Shown: positions 10,263 through 22,270, counted from the stretch's first letter. The stretch is DNA of 29,571 nt from Jimgerdemannia flammicorona (GCA_003990745.1 RBNI01000537.1:1-29571), one strand, 5' to 3'. Made by a program: numbers and translations. The notes: a model not told the origin generated them from the sequence alone.

Positions 10263-10740
10263 ATAGATAATTTATCTCTAAAATACTCTATTCACTCTAA
10301 CTCCCAAGTCTCTGCAATTTGTATCTTCTTGTACTGTGTAATCTGTGTCATTATATTTTTCTAATAATGTCTTCTAACTTGTATAAAGTCTTCTAGAACT
10401 ACTTTTCAAAAGTGAGCTAAGGCTGACTTATTCTTCTTAAATAACTTATATACTTATTTAGTAATAGTGATCTGTATGTAAGAGAGCTGGCACTCTCTAA
10501 TCCAATTTTCTTTTGCCATTTCTGGCTGCAAGTTCAGTAGCTATTCTAACTTGAAGTATTTTTGAAGCTCTGTCCAATTCTGGTAGGCCTTGAAGTATGA
10601 AATTCATAACAGATATATATCTATACTATACTTTGGATACTGTTAAAGGATTTCTCTATCATGAGTGACTCAGTAGTATACCATTGTCTTTCTATAGCTT
10701 GTTGTATAGTACTAGTGATCTTGAGAGCTATGACTATACT
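10263..10740 (-). pseudogene. Element A: C-terminal extension of pol of unknown function
   Basis: In element C the pol frame stops shortly after the integrase sequence HRNRLKKYHEPI. In element A the equivalent HxNxLKKYY continues in frame for about 150 more codons to the polypurine tract. Readable pieces include KAYQNWTELQKYF, LNLQPEMAKENWIRECQLSY and KLFKKNKSALAHF. Stops fall at positions that suit lost Gln, Arg or Trp codons. I do not recognise a chromodomain or any other fold. It could instead be a separate small frame starting at the ATG of MVYY. Confidence 0.4.
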
Positions 10741-10779
10741 TTGTTAACTAGCTATAATACTTCTTGAGTCAGTTTCAGT

Positions 10780-11745
10780 GAATGGTAGTAGGGATGATTG
10801 TGTCTGAGAGTTTCTATAGCCAAAAGATGATTTCTTTTATATTTTATACAAGATAAGGTCCTTCCCACTTAGGCTCCAGTTTTTGTGACCATAAAGCTTC
10901 TATCATATTCCAATACACTGGGACTTTGTCTCCTATTCTGATAATCTCTTGGAGCTTATTAATCTTTTTTGCATTATTCTGTTATAGTATCTACACCTTA
11001 GTTATGTAATTCTTAGCCTTCTTCCTGATTGGATATAGTCTTCATATCTTTATATCTATATATTTCCATATAGTATCTCTATTAGATGATAGGATTTCTT
11101 GAGAAATTTCTTCTCCAAATAGTATCTTTTGAAGGATAAAATGAGTACTTTGTGATCAGATATCTCAAAGAGCAGATAATACTATTGGCAGATAGTGATC
11201 TCATTTTTTATAGTTATTGCAGATCTTAGTAATGATATTCTTAAGAGTCTTATTGATTCTTTCTGCTTGTCCATTTTCTTGAGAGTAATATACTGTAGTC
11301 TGAATATGCTGGATCTTATACTTCTTATAGAGAACTGATTTATGAATTCTGTTTCTCTATCTGTGGTTACTTGTGCTGGGGTCTTAAATTTCTTTATAGA
11401 TAAAATTAGTAATTGACTGTGTATTGGCTTCTTTGAGAGGTCCTGTCTCTATCTATTTTATAAAAAGGTCCACAATGACTATAATATATTGGTTGCTAGT
11501 TAAAGTCAAGGGTAGAGGATCAATTACATCTATTACAATGTGTACAAATAGGACTGATTCTATGTGTACTGATCCTGGGGTCTGGTTTTACTGGTCTTGT
11601 TTCTGTTTCTAGCATTTGTCACAGATCTTGACAAATTATCTGATATCTTCCTCTATTCTTGGCCACTACATTGTTTTTCTTACTTTATCATATGTATTTA
11701 TTCCTTCTAGATAGTCAAGTTTATATACTAATTTCATTGCTTACT
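10780..11745 (-). pseudogene. Element A: integrase
   Basis: The HHCC zinc domain reads YKLDYLEGINTYDKVRKTM and later CDKC (11610-11740), with the two His of H...GHLGG replaced. The core keeps its three acidic residues: IDVIDPLP (about 11515-11545), TTDRETEF (11343-11375) and NGQAERINK (about 11240-11275), which is D, D and E at normal spacing. The C-terminal part near 10860-10780 reads EPKWEG-like and SDTIIPTTIH. Element C carries a close homologue with the zinc-domain residues intact, which makes the changes here easy to read. The gene is broken by many stops. Confidence 0.8.
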
Positions 11746-11949
11746 CCTTCTTGTATTCAGATATAACTAGTAGCTTTCCTTTCTTCAATATCTCTCCATC
11801 AGTCTTGAATTGTTTCTATGTTCTGTTGATAATTATTTATATCCATTCTTCCAGATATTGGGATATCTTTTACTGTCTCAGATAGATGATGATTCTATAG
11901 TAGAGCTCCTTATTCATAATTGATTTACTGGTTAGAGATCCTTTGGGGT

Positions 11950-12310
11950 ATCTATGAGAGGGTATCTATATTGACATTAATTCTTTCTAGGCAATACATA
12001 ATAGTTATATCATAGGCTTACAACTTCATAATCCATCTGACATAGATTCCTTTGGGTTGCTTAGTGGTCAGTAGCCAAGTAAGAGCTGAGTGATCTATCT
12101 AAATAGTAAAGTGTCTTATTACCAGATAGTAGTAGAACTTCTCTACAGCCTAGATAACTGCAAGATATTCCAACTTATAGGATTCATACTCTTTTTCAGC
12201 TTCTCAGATTCCTCAGCTGAGATATGCAATAATATATTCTATCTTATCTTTCTTCTAAGCCAGGACTACTCCTAGTCCTTAGGTACTTGCATCTGTCTAC
12301 AGGATGAATT
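11950..12310 (-). pseudogene. Element A: RNase H domain
   Basis: The - strand frame reads a Gln-to-stop, TDAST, a stop, GLGVVLA, later EKEYESYKLEYLAVI, then KFYYYLVIRHFTI and IDHSALTWLL. This matches the gypsy RNase H pattern TDAS..G.G.vL.Q, the E..LAvV helix and the TDH.sL.wl strand. The acidic residues of TDAS, YKLEYLAV and IDHS are all retained, so the domain was lost through stops rather than active-site change. Confidence 0.8.
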
Positions 12311-12389
12311 CTTGAGTCCAATTGGGTCTTCTGAGGATGGGTGCCTGGGTTAGTCTGACCTTAAGTTCATTAAATACTTTTTGTTATCT

Positions 12390-13210
12390 ACCAGTCTATT
12401 GGAACTTGGTATCTTTCTTATTGAGTTCATAGATTGAGCCTGCAATATTGAAGAATCCTCTGATAAATCTTCAGTAGCAGGAGGTAAGCCCCATGAAGAC
12501 TTGGGCTTCAGTAACTGTAGTGGGCCTTGGGTATACTACTACTGCTTGAATCTTAAGAGAGTCTGTAAGTATTCTATCTTAATTGATGATATGGTCAAGA
12601 TAGATGATCTCAATTTCTACAAACTTACACTTTTTGGGCTTGATATAAAGACCATACTTTCTTAGCTTCTTTATTATCTATTGGATGTACTACAGCTGTC
12701 TTGCTGTAGATGATAATATTATTTATATAAACCATTATCCATCTTCTCATATCATAGTAGAAGATTTTGTTCATCATTTACTGAAAGCTTGCAGGAGTAT
12801 TATACATTCTGAATAATATTTATAGATAGACATAGATTCTATCTGGAGTGATGAAGGCTGACTTTTCACTTGCCACTTCAGTAAGGCTGATTTGGTAGAA
12901 TTATAAGTATAAGTCCAAAGTGCTATAATACTGTACTTCATCTTCCAAGGTTATGAGAATATTACTGATGAGGGGTAATGATTGGCAATCTTTCTTGGTA
13001 ACTAAGTTGAGCTTTCTGTAATCAGTATAGAGTCTTAGAGCAAATTCTCCTAACTTACTTCCTTTTTTTTGAGACTAGTACAACTGGTGAAGCCCAGGAA
13101 CTGCTGGCTTCTTTAATGATACTAGCTTCCTCTATCTGCTTGATTTCTTCTCTGAGCCATTTATAGTAGACTGGCAGTATTGGCCTTGCTTTTTGATAGA
13201 TTGGTTCAGT
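12390..13210 (-). pseudogene. Element A: reverse transcriptase, YIDD changed to YINN
   Basis: The domain opens with YKWLREEIKQIEEASIIKEA and SSWASPVVLVSKK, the usual gypsy RT start. A change of frame occurs in the A8 run at 13066-13073, after which LRLYTDYRKLN and LITLEDEVQYYSTLDLYL (motif A Asp kept) follow. TPDRIYVYL and MYNTPASF match motif B. Motif C reads VYINNIII (about 12715-12745), where YIDD or YLDD is expected. Both catalytic Asp codons have become Asn by GAT to AAT, so the enzyme is dead. Confidence 0.8.
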
Positions 13211-13399
13211 ATCTCCTATAGTCTATATTATAATAGTAGTGTAGGATCTTTCCTTTGATATCCTTGAAATCTGTGACTAGGACATTCTTGAATTTATAGA
13301 GTATCTTCTTGAGTTCCTTCTTGAGTAGGAATTTATTTTCAATGATATAGTTATACTTGTTCATAGTTTCCATCTTCTTGTGATCTAGTTTAGTAATCT

Positions 13400-13815
13400 T
13401 GATACTAGCAAATACTCCTCTTCTTATAGATCTGAATCCTTTCTTTCCTCTTTCTATTTTCTTCAACTTCTTGACTTCTATAATCCTTGACTAAAGAACT
13501 GGGAAGATCAATATCTATATCAGTCAGTCCTTCTTCTTGATTGAAAATGGAATTATAAGATTAAGTTCCTAGCAATAAGTAGTATTTCTCCAATATAATC
13601 TAAATTGATGACTTCTTCTTCAATTGTGATTTCACTCCTAGCTAGGCTGCTTCTTGTCTTGAGAATTCTGATATAGTCCTTTGAAATGGTCATCTTCAGA
13701 CCAGTTGCAAGTAGGGTGGTTATCTGGGACTCCAATATAGTTTCTTCTACTGTGGCAATATCCATTTCAGCTACATTCTCTGACTTATATTCTGGTAGAA
13801 CTATATTGGAGTAGA
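13400..13815 (-). pseudogene. Element A: dUTPase domain between protease and RT
   Basis: Motif 1 is ENVAEMDIAT (about 13752-13785; family AAGxDI, Gly now Glu). ATGLKMTISKDYIRI leads into TRSSLAR (13635-13655), which is motif 2. VINLDYIGEI (13588-13612) is motif 3, with VID now VIN. After a frame change near 13470-13550 the frame reads IIEVKKLKKIERGKKGFRS and then IRRG, where motif 5 is RGxxGFGSTG. Motif 1 to motif 5 spans about 119 codons, the normal length. Motif 4 is too decayed to read. Element B has the same enzyme on the other side of its protease. The role would be to keep dUTP low during reverse transcription. Confidence 0.8.
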
Positions 13816-14179
13816 TCCTCTGAATCTTGACCTTGATTTCTTTTTCATCATCACTATTCTTCAGGAGGACTGATGGTTTATCATTCTCTTCCTTCTCCTC
13901 TTTCTTCTCTTCTCTTGCCTACTTCTCAAGAGCCTTCTGTCTTCTTTTCTGGTAGATCTTTCTGACACTGATGCTATATTGATAGCAGTTATTGATGTAC
14001 TCACTATAGTACATATTGATTCCATGGGAGCAGACTCCTTGTGGTGTATATCTTTCTGCAATCTTCCTACATCAGTCTTCATTACTGATCTATTTAACTT
14101 TCTTCTTCTTTTTCTGAATAGTTACCATATAGGTTTCTTCTTGCTCACTTTTTTCTTCCTCCATCTCAGGCAGTACTTC

Positions 14180-14760
14180 TTTATTGACATTAATGAGAAT
14201 TCACATCTTCTGGCCTCAGTAGATAATCTGCATCTTCTGGGCATTCAGATTGATTATTGCCTTGACTTTATGAAACCACTGGTTATCAATGAGAATGTCA
14301 TAATTAGTGGTATTGATTACAATCATATCTACTGAGATAGTTGCTCCCTCAAACTTAATGGGAATATCTTGGATTTTTTCCAGAGATATGGCTCTTATGC
14401 TATCTGCTATGATAAATACCAGCTTGGTTGCTTCCTCAACCTCTCAACTTAGGCAGTCTACTGCTTTCTTACTGAGGAGACATCCTTCTGCTCCTATGTC
14501 AATGATAGCCTTGAAGATTTTATCTTCAATCTGATAGGTTGTATAGGCAGAGGTCTTGTAATTATCTTTACTCTCTTCTTCTGAGTCTTCTTGAACATTA
14601 TTGGTCTTAGTTATCTTCCAATCTTATTCTTTAGTTGTCTCAGCAAGTCCATATCTCATTTGCTGTCTGAATGTGGATATTTCTGCCAGTTGGTCAAATG
14701 TTACATTTACCTTTTATTGGCTGAGATCCTTGAAGATGTCATACTTGAAGATTTTGGTTT
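14180..14760 (-). pseudogene. Element A: retropepsin with upstream linker
   Basis: The linker reads NVTFDQLAEISTFRQQM, a segment typical of fungal gypsy elements just before protease. The active site reads AIIDIGAEGCLLSKKAV (about 14460-14510), where IDxGA is the retropepsin hallmark and the catalytic Asp is kept. Further on, NYDILIDNQWFHKVKAIINL matches the (Y)DillGndWL....a.IDl strand, with Gly and Asp replaced by Asp and Gln/Asn. RIP-type stops break the frame. Confidence 0.7.
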
Positions 14761-15074
14761 TGTGAAGCTTCTTCTCCTTTTCTCCTTCACTAGCTAGAGT
14801 GATTCCTTAAATGATATCTTGGACAGTCTGTTCCAGCTCTATATCTTGATCTATTTCTTTACCTTAACTTTCTATAGTAGTCTCTATCTGCTTTTCTACA
14901 AAGTTCTTCTTGGGTCTCTCTGGTGATCTCTTATAGAGTTGCTTGTAGATGTCTTTTTTAATAGTTTCAGTAAAGTAGACTTCTCATTTCTCTTTATCTG
15001 ATTCCCCAATCTCTTTGAAGATAATAGTGTTAGTTTATTCCTTATTTCAAGTAGTATTGCTTAGCTGGACCTTT

Positions 15075-15960
15075 CACTTGATTTTACTCATATATTTATA
15101 TAAGTAGTGACCTTCTTCTCCACAAGTATAGCAAGTACTTCTCTTCTTGTCTGAGGTGGTGACAAATTTCTAAACTGAGCACTAGTCTCTTCTTTTAATT
15201 TCCTTTACCATATCTCCTAGGTGGGCTGTTATTTCAGCAAACTTCTTAGCAAGTTCCTCCATAGGGTCACTATTCCTCTACTGCTCAGTAGCTCTTAGCT
15301 GAGGTGTGTTTTGATTGATCACTGTAGAAGGAATCATACTGATTGTCTTAAGTACTTTGATTCTAACTCTAGTGACTATTTCTATTATATAGTCTTATAG
15401 ATATCTGGCTATCTAGTATCACTGGGCATAGGTAATCTTTTGTAGTAAATCTAGGACTATTAGTGATGAGCAGATAGCTAGGACTATTTTTGGGTAGACT
15501 CTTTTCATAAAGGTTGTCTTGACTATTTGATCTCAGATAGTGTTAGTATAATCTATAAAAATTATCTAGTATTGGATTCTGATATAGAATATATTTGGAT
15601 TCTTACTCATTCCTTGGCAGATAATATTGAGTTAATCCTTCAGAGCTTGCTTGATCTTATCTATATAGTAAGTGGCCTAAAGCTAGGTCTTCTATATTAC
15701 TAGCACTATATTGTTATTATTTCTCACATAAGTTATAGTGTGAATACTGCTCTTACTAGTCCTCTAAGACTAAAGAACATAAGGACTACTTGCTGTATTG
15801 CTATCAAGATCCTTATGGTAGTATACTACTCAAAATTATCAATGAAGATGATTATTGATTCATCTGAAGTATATCTGCGAAATACTAGTGGTCTTATATC
15901 TATCTTGTCTAGATGTCTTGATTCAATTTATATAATTATTTAGGTGGTAGTAGTTATTTA
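15075..15960 (-). pseudogene. Element A: gag with partly preserved zinc knuckle
   Basis: The capsid-like region near 15400-15650 reads DKIKQALKD and NIICQGMSKNPNIFYIRIQY. The nucleocapsid part reads MEELAKKFAEITAHLGDMVKEIKRRD and then CYTCGEEGHYLYKY (15094-15135). That is a CCHC knuckle with only the last Cys changed to Tyr. Gag packages the RNA and forms the particle. The start is uncertain; an ATG lies at 15988. Compared with element B the knuckle is better preserved. Confidence 0.65.
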
Positions 15961-16017
15961 TTATTCAGCTTAAATGTGAGAGATTCATCTTGAATTACTA
16001 GCCAATGGGTACTAAGT

Positions 16018-16492
16018 TGTAACATAGCAGATGCATAATTATAAAAGTATGTCAGATTTCTATATCTTAGAAACTTGATCTTTTTTGACTCTATAGAGTC
16101 TTTAGGATATAGGAGTGGGTGAGTTCAAAGTGTATCTACCTACAGGCTTACTAGTTTCTTTACTTTTTCTTTGCTTTGAACTATTTCAATCTGAGGTTTA
16201 TTCACTTTAGATACTGGGGTATTTATACAAGTTTACTAGCTATAAGATAGCTAAGTTATGACTATATTTTCTATAACTTATTTTCTACAAGTGTAGATTC
16301 TCTACATCTATAAAATCTCTATAATTGTGAAGATTCTATATCTGTAGAATTTCTATATTTGCAAAGTTTCTATATTTGTGAAAATATGACTACTATTTAT
16401 AAGGCTATATTATATTTGGGAATTGGATTCAGATACTGTGATCAAATATCTATTCTTCTGATTTATATTACTAATTCAGATCAACTATCATA
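16018..16492 (-). repeat. Element A: 5' LTR
   Basis: 475 bases aligned with 9776-10250. It begins TGTAAC on the + strand and ends CATCATA-like (TATCATA), the expected ATTACA having decayed by transitions. The TATAAATACCC-like box lies at 16217-16227. The - strand just inside the element reads ACTTAGTACCCATTGGC. I could not assign a clear primer-binding site there. Confidence 0.85.
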
Positions 16493-16496
16493 ATAG
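16493..16496. repeat. Target-site duplication of element A, right copy
   Basis: ATAG directly right of the 5' LTR, matching 9772-9775. Confidence 0.6.
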
Positions 16497-16573
16497 TTAT
16501 AAATTTATATTTTTTACTATATTTAAAATTAGCTATTAAATATTTTTACAATATTAAATTATATTTAGTTATA

Positions 16574-16604
<31 letters not shown>

Positions 16605-16640
16605 TTTAGCTATATAGTTTATATAGTATAATATAGTAAA
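16497..16640. repeat. AT-rich tract with (ATT)n microsatellite
   Basis: Very AT-rich DNA with about nine to ten ATT units at 16574-16602. It continues the tract left of element A. No gene. Confidence 0.7.
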
Positions 16641-16710
16641 TAAGTAATCTGAGAAGTATAGTAGATTTCTATATCTCTTCTTTTTGACTTCTTAGAATTA
16701 TAAATAATAT
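16640..16710 (-). repeat. LTR remnant F, left part
   Basis: AAGTATAGTAGATTTCTATATCT (split here by mismatches) aligns with about 20 of 23 bases of the element A LTR near 16045-16067, followed by TTCTTTTTGACT. The remnant continues at 22536 on the other side of LINE-2. It has the orientation of element A. Confidence 0.5.
16696..16710. repeat. LINE-2 target-site duplication, left copy
   Basis: AATTATAAATAATAT, identical to 22521-22535. It directly precedes the poly-T that is the - strand poly(A) tail of LINE-2. Confidence 0.85.
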
Positions 16711-16758
16711 TTTTTTTTTTTTTTTTTTTTTTTATTTTTTTTTATTTTTTTTTTTTTA
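16711..16758 (-). other. LINE-2 poly(A) tail
   Basis: T-rich run on the + strand interrupted by only two A bases, directly inside the left target duplication. It marks the 3' end of LINE-2. Confidence 0.85.
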
Positions 16759-16879
16759 TAATTACTTAGACTTCTTTATTATCTAACAATTTAATATAAT
16801 AATAACTCAATATAATGACTGCTATAACTATAATGTACAAAGAAAAGACTTATTAGCCAATACTCTTTTTTCATTATAC

Positions 16880-19800
16880 CCCGCAGTCATCTAGCACCAG
16901 GTAATCTTAGCTTCTCTATACAATATCCTATACCTTCCTTATAGTCTCTAGCTGATACTGCTTTCCCTAATACCATCACTCTTATACTATCTCTTGGAGC
17001 AGTTATCTCTATTGCTCTACTAATTTACCTATTCTCATCTATGGATCTTGCTTGAATACTCATTGTCAATATACTGCCATCAGGACCCAGACTCTTAGAA
17101 CCTGGTCCAGTCTATTCCAGATATTACCAGTCTCTCCCACCAGCTGCCACTTGACTATCAGACTAATGGGATCTTCTGGTCACCTACTCTCAGAGCCCTA
17201 ATAATCTTCCACTGTCTACCAATATTTCTCTATACTCAAATATACTATCAAGACATACTCTAGTATCTAAATCACCTTCTTATCTACCTCACTATACCAC
17301 TCATATTCCTGACCATCTTCTATCTTCATCCATTCTGTTTAGTAATCCAGTATTACATTTCTCCTCAAGAATTGCCACTACACCACTTAATACTTAGATA
17401 TTATAATCTTAAGTAAGGAAGCCCCCAACTTCAGACCTAATCTCACTCTCAGCCTTCACTAAATCCAGCCTTCTGCCAATCTACTGGCTACCTCTCAAGT
17501 GGGCCAGTCCAGATCCATTTCATTACCTCAGACAGAGAGTACTCTGTCAACTGGTAGCCACTAAGATGAAGGTCCTCTAATCACTACCATTGCTGCTCTG
17601 GATCCTCTCTCTCACCTATCTCTGGTCCTACCAATTTTATGACCAACCAGGCCTCTATAATACTCCACCAGAACCCCTTATACCACAATCTACTGATACT
17701 TTTTACCTAAAGTAAACCTCACATATCCTTCCAGACCTCACCATAGAGGCAGAACCTGACCTCCCAATTGTCTATAGCCAGTCTGCCCTAATCATCCATC
17801 TCTAGCTCTGCTAATTAACACCTCCACCAATTTCAGAGTACTCTCAACTACCTCTGGAAATCCACCAACCCCAAACCCCTATCTGCTGTCTACAGTACCA
17901 TAGTCTCTCAATCAATATGTGGCCACCTTCTTTACCACAACCATCCTTTTACTACCTTCTTCAGCCTCTGTACCATTTATCCAGAAAAATCCAAGTAATA
18001 CTCCAAATACTACAACTTAGATAACCAGTATATATTCAAAATCACTACTCTCTCCACTAAGAAGAAGCTTCTCTCTGACCAATCTATCAAAGCTCCCTCC
18101 CACTTCTGTATCATACCACACTACTACTCCTTTGGCAATACTGTTCTATATACTGAGAACCAGATGCCCAAATATCTAATGGCTTCTCCTGTGGCCACTG
18201 TTTGTCCAAGTTATCTATTCTCTCTCAAACTAGTACTAATCTCCATTGTCTCATACTTGTCCCAATTCAATTTTGCTCCTACCAGTCTCTCATACTGTCC
18301 AACCTCTTCCTACAGACTTTTCACATTCTCCATATAGCCTAGCCTGACCACCATATCATCAGCAAAAGCCCCCAGCTTCCAGACTATATTCCCCATCTAC
18401 AATTCAGTTAGCTGTCCCTTCAGCCAAGCCAACAAAGGCTCCAAGGAGAGAATATAGAGTTGAGGAGAAAGAGAATCACTCTGTGGTACATCTTTTCTCA
18501 AGGCAAACTCTGGACCACTCCATCCATTCATCAGTACAGCTGCTTGGCAGCCTCATATCAGGCTTATTAATCTTCTTGCATCTATTACACCAAACTCTGT
18601 CTTCTGCAGCACTACTTCCAAATAATTCTACCATACCCTATCATATATCTTCTCTTGATCCAAAAAGACCATCTGCTCATCCACTCACTAGCTCCTGCAG
18701 TCTTTTAAGATATTCTGCACCCAGGCAGTACTATCTCTAATCTGCCTCTCCTTGGCAAAGCCCTGCTGGTCCTCACCCAATCCACTGTTGCATTCTCTCA
18801 GTCAGAATCTTAGACACCAACTTTCTGTCTACATTCAGTAGTATGATAAGTTACCAATTCTACCACATGTACTGATCCCCCTTCTTTTTATATAGTAGAG
18901 AGACTAACCCTAAAGAACTATTGCCAATCCAGCAGCCTTCTTTCAAAACAAAATTTGCTATTTCTACTAACTATCTACTGAACTCAACCTAGAACTTCTT
19001 CCAGAATTCCCAAGGCAGTCCATTCTCTCCAGGCAACAAATCTGCCTACACTTTCCTCAGCACCTTCAACACCTCTTCGAGGGCCATCATATCTATCACT
19101 GCCTCACCTATCTCAAATATTGCTATTACTGGCCAACTGCTCACCAAATTGTCATTATTCTCCTATAACATCTCACTCTCTACAAGCCCCTCTTCATCCT
19201 TCTAGAGAGCTTACCATTGCTCAGAGACCTCACCCAGTATGTCAGCAATTTCAGTAACCTCAGCACCATCCTCTCACAGCACTGAGGCCCAGCTGTATCA
19301 TATTCTCCTGGCCTTCAAATACCTGACAAATATTTAGTGAGCTGCTCTCCTTCTTCCAACCATCTTGCTTGCAGTCTAGCTAACAGACTATCTACCATTC
19401 TATCCTCAGCTGCCTTTAAATCTAGCTTCAACTCAGTCATCTTTATAGTCAATTGGGAGTACCTCTCTCCTAACAAGTTCTCTCCTTCCATCAATCTCAA
19501 CCACTATCACAGCCCTCACTTGACTCTCCTCTCCTTATTCTTCTGCTCTTTTCTCACTATTTCTCTAATATTATACCAATAGATATCTGCCAGATGTTTA
19601 AATTTATCCCACTACTGCTCTATCAGCTATTTATTATTCTTCTTTCTGCCTTACAATTGCTACAAATTGTTCCTGCTCTGCCTGTCTTCTGAGGAGAGCT
19701 ACATTGAGTCACTAGTAATCTCTACCCCTACTGACTGTCTGAAACCTGCCACACACCACTACTCTCTAGTGATCTGACCAAGGGCACTACTGTACTTCAG

Positions 19801-20456
19801 CCATGTCCAGTATATTTCTCCAGCATTCAGCCACCAGAACCCAGTCAATCCTTATACCCACTAGACTCTCATTAATAGGATACTACTAAGTGAAGAGCCC
19901 TGGCTTTTCCCCCTGATATTGTTGGATACCATCAACCAATCTCATATCTCTCTCAACCTGGAGCTATTGTGAGAGCTCTGCTGAGATAGCTACTCCAACC
20001 CCACCATCAGATCTGTCCAATGTCCTGTCACACATTATATTAAAGTCTCCCCCCAAGATGTCCAGCTCAACCTCTCCTCAGTCTCCTCAAGCCAGCTAGC
20101 CCTCCACCCATTACTTTTGCTCTCTGCCAACTGCTGGAAGATAAATAGAGCCACACAACTAGTCCATCCCTAGCTCTTTCTTTCAATCTACCCCATATTA
20201 ATTGATCACTATAAACTTCTATCTCTACTAGCTCTCCTCTTCCAATATCAACAAGAATATCCACCTGCTCATTCCAGCTAGTACTATTATATCATTTCTT
20301 GCTCCACTCCTTATAATCCTGCCCACTATAGGCTCAAATATCCTAAAGAAATACCACATCATACTTTCTGACTTTCAGCTAATGAAATAGACACTATCAC
20401 ATCACTCCATCATACAGACCATTGACATTTAATGATAATATATATAGACTATTCAT
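16880..20456 (-). pseudogene. LINE-2 ORF2: endonuclease / reverse transcriptase, many stops and frameshifts
   Basis: It starts with MNSLYILSLNVNGLYD at the ATG at 20456, the AP-endonuclease opening strand. VDILVDIGRGELVEI (20264-20210) matches VGILVRKGRGEIQEV of LINE-1. Then come LGGDFNIM (about 20035-20062), IRIDWVLV and WSDH (about 19765-19860). A frameshift lies near 20160 and others follow. In the RT, LGLVSLLYKKKGDQ precedes LNVDRKLVSKIL, and motif C reads GAFADDMVV (FADD at 18355-18366). The catalytic pair is therefore kept, unlike LINE-1. The C-terminal end is too decayed to show the Cys/His motif. The stop position is an estimate. Confidence 0.75.
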
Positions 20457-20464
20457 TATTATTA

Positions 20465-22270
20465 ATAAAATAATTAGAACTCTACAGGAATTGCCACCAC
20501 CTTCTCAGCTCTATTATAGATTATTTTCTTTTGTTCCTCACAGATAGCCCTTCAGATATGAGTCCTATTTATACTACTACAGAATATATCTATCTGCTCA
20601 GATGCTACTTTCCTGATGTCAGCCATTCAGTTCTCATTAACATTATATCTCTCATCATCCAGAAGTACCACTACTATTGCTATCACCAACTTTGGTCCCT
20701 ATATAGCAATATTGAGAAATCTCTCCCAAGTCTTCTGAGACCCATGAAATACATCTACCTCCTTAATATCCTCCTCCACAAGCTCTTCAAGTACTGTCTG
20801 ATACTAGCTATCTGCCATTATTACCAGAGAGAGGCTCAGGGGTGGTATGCCTAGGAGTCCTACTTAACTTCTATAGTATCTCTCTATCTGCCAAAACATT
20901 AGAGACCACCTTCAACAGTTTATTCTCCTCAGTGATCTTCTCCAACCTCACTATCTTATCTATCTCTAGATACTCCCAATGAACATTTGCTACCCCACCA
21001 TATAAGTATTCTCCAATTGAGTCTCTGGTACTACTTCAGTAATATTCTCAAAACCCCCCTCTCTCACCTCCTCTCTATCAGTCTACTTCCCCCTCACTGG
21101 TACATAAGCTAAACTCTCCATACCATCTAGCTGTGAAAAAGACACCTCAGCTATCTCTACCTCTTCTATCTGACTCTTGGCCACCTCTATCCTTGCTATC
21201 TTCTCCTTTTTTAAACCCCAGAGAACTATCTGCAGGTGTTTCTAGTTCTCTTTCCACTACCTCTTTCTCCTCCCATCTATCAGAATCCAGATCTAGTCCT
21301 TAGTAAACTTCTTCTATCTTCTCTTCTACAGATTCTTTGTGGTCTCTCTCTCCTCCAGAGCAATTAATAATTTCTCCTTCTCCTACTCAGATCCCTTCCT
21401 TCTCCATACCTTACACTCTTGACTACCAATATAAATTACCTCTAGCCAGTCTCTCTCTAGCCCCATGGCCTCTTTGCCCTCCAATCTCACCATTACCTTA
21501 TAGTTTCTATTCCTTAGCTTGGTCCCTTCCCAGAATATGAAGCTGAAATCAACCATCTCACCAAAGCCCCCCAGTACCTCTATCATAATCTCCTTAGTCT
21601 TCTGTCTCCCTAGAGTTGACAACTCCTCTACCACCAGATACATAGTATATAGATTCCACCTCAGGCACCTCACTATCCCAATCTTGATGTTCTTGACCAC
21701 CAAGCCTTTCTTCAGGGCCTTCATTATCTTCTCCTCCTCTACAAAGCCAATCTCTACTATCTCTGCTGATAGAATAAACTTCAGTGACTCTGTACCCATA
21801 ATCTTCTCACTCATCAGCCATAACACCTCTCTAGCAGATATACTCAGCCCCAAGAAGTTTACTGAAATTACTCATATTGATATCAATTTGTAGAAGAATG
21901 GGTACACTACTAGTTCACTTAAGCCAGCTACCATTGTTGCCTTCTCCTTACTTCTAGATACTCCAGCAGTCACTCCTCCAGCCCCAGCAAGCCCTCCAGC
22001 AGTCTCTCTACCAGCCACCAGTCTAGCTCCAGAAATGCTAGTCTCAGCCATCATACCACCAGACCCCTATTCTCTGTCAGTTATCTGACCTATCATCTGA
22101 CCCAGTATCTGACTCTTCCTTCTGTCAACACTATACCTCCCCTGCCCTACTATCAGGGGCCTAGTCACTGCCCTTCTATCCTCTACTATAGTATACTAAT
22201 CTTCAGCATCTATAGGTCTCCCCTGAACTTCAGGTCCTCCCTCTATACCACCAGCTCTGGTTGTCATCAT
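20465..22270 (-). pseudogene. LINE-2 ORF1: RNA-binding protein, decayed
   Basis: Two adjacent ATGs at 22270 and 22267 open a frame that holds through 22054 and 21853 to 21383 with a few stops. The N-terminus is Gly/Arg/Ser-rich (SISGARLVAGRETAGG). The block 21650-21400 reads GRQKTKEIMIEVLGGFGEM, then FIFWEGTKLRNRN and VMVRLEGKEAMGLERDW. It is homologous to the RRM-like segment of LINE-1 ORF1. Near 20990-20890 the - strand reads LEIDKIVRLEKITEENKLL, a heptad pattern suited to a coiled coil, as at the end of LINE-1 ORF1. The end of the protein is not clear. Confidence 0.65.

Larger units (their letters stand above)
9776..16492 (-). mobile_element. Element A: complete, RIP-decayed Ty3/gypsy retrotransposon with dUTPase
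   Basis: Bounded by two 475-bp LTRs starting TGTAAC on the + strand (the right copy now ends CATA, the left ATTACA) and by a 4-bp direct repeat ATAG (9772-9775 and 16493-16496). The - strand order is 5' LTR, gag, protease, dUTPase, RT, RNase H, integrase, C-terminal extension, polypurine tract, 3' LTR, over 6,717 bases. Differences between the LTRs are nearly all transitions, as expected of RIP, so LTR divergence cannot be used as an age clock. No frame is intact, yet motif order and spacing are preserved. Confidence 0.85.

Noticed and set aside
15985..16017. A primer-binding site for element A next to its 5' LTR (ACTTAGTACCCATTGGC on the - strand)
   Set aside because: No TGG directly follows the LTR, and decay makes the tRNA match unreadable, so I did not call it.
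16574..16602. The repeated ATT units as a possible CRISPR or centromeric array
   Set aside because: It is a simple trinucleotide microsatellite without spacers or a longer unit.
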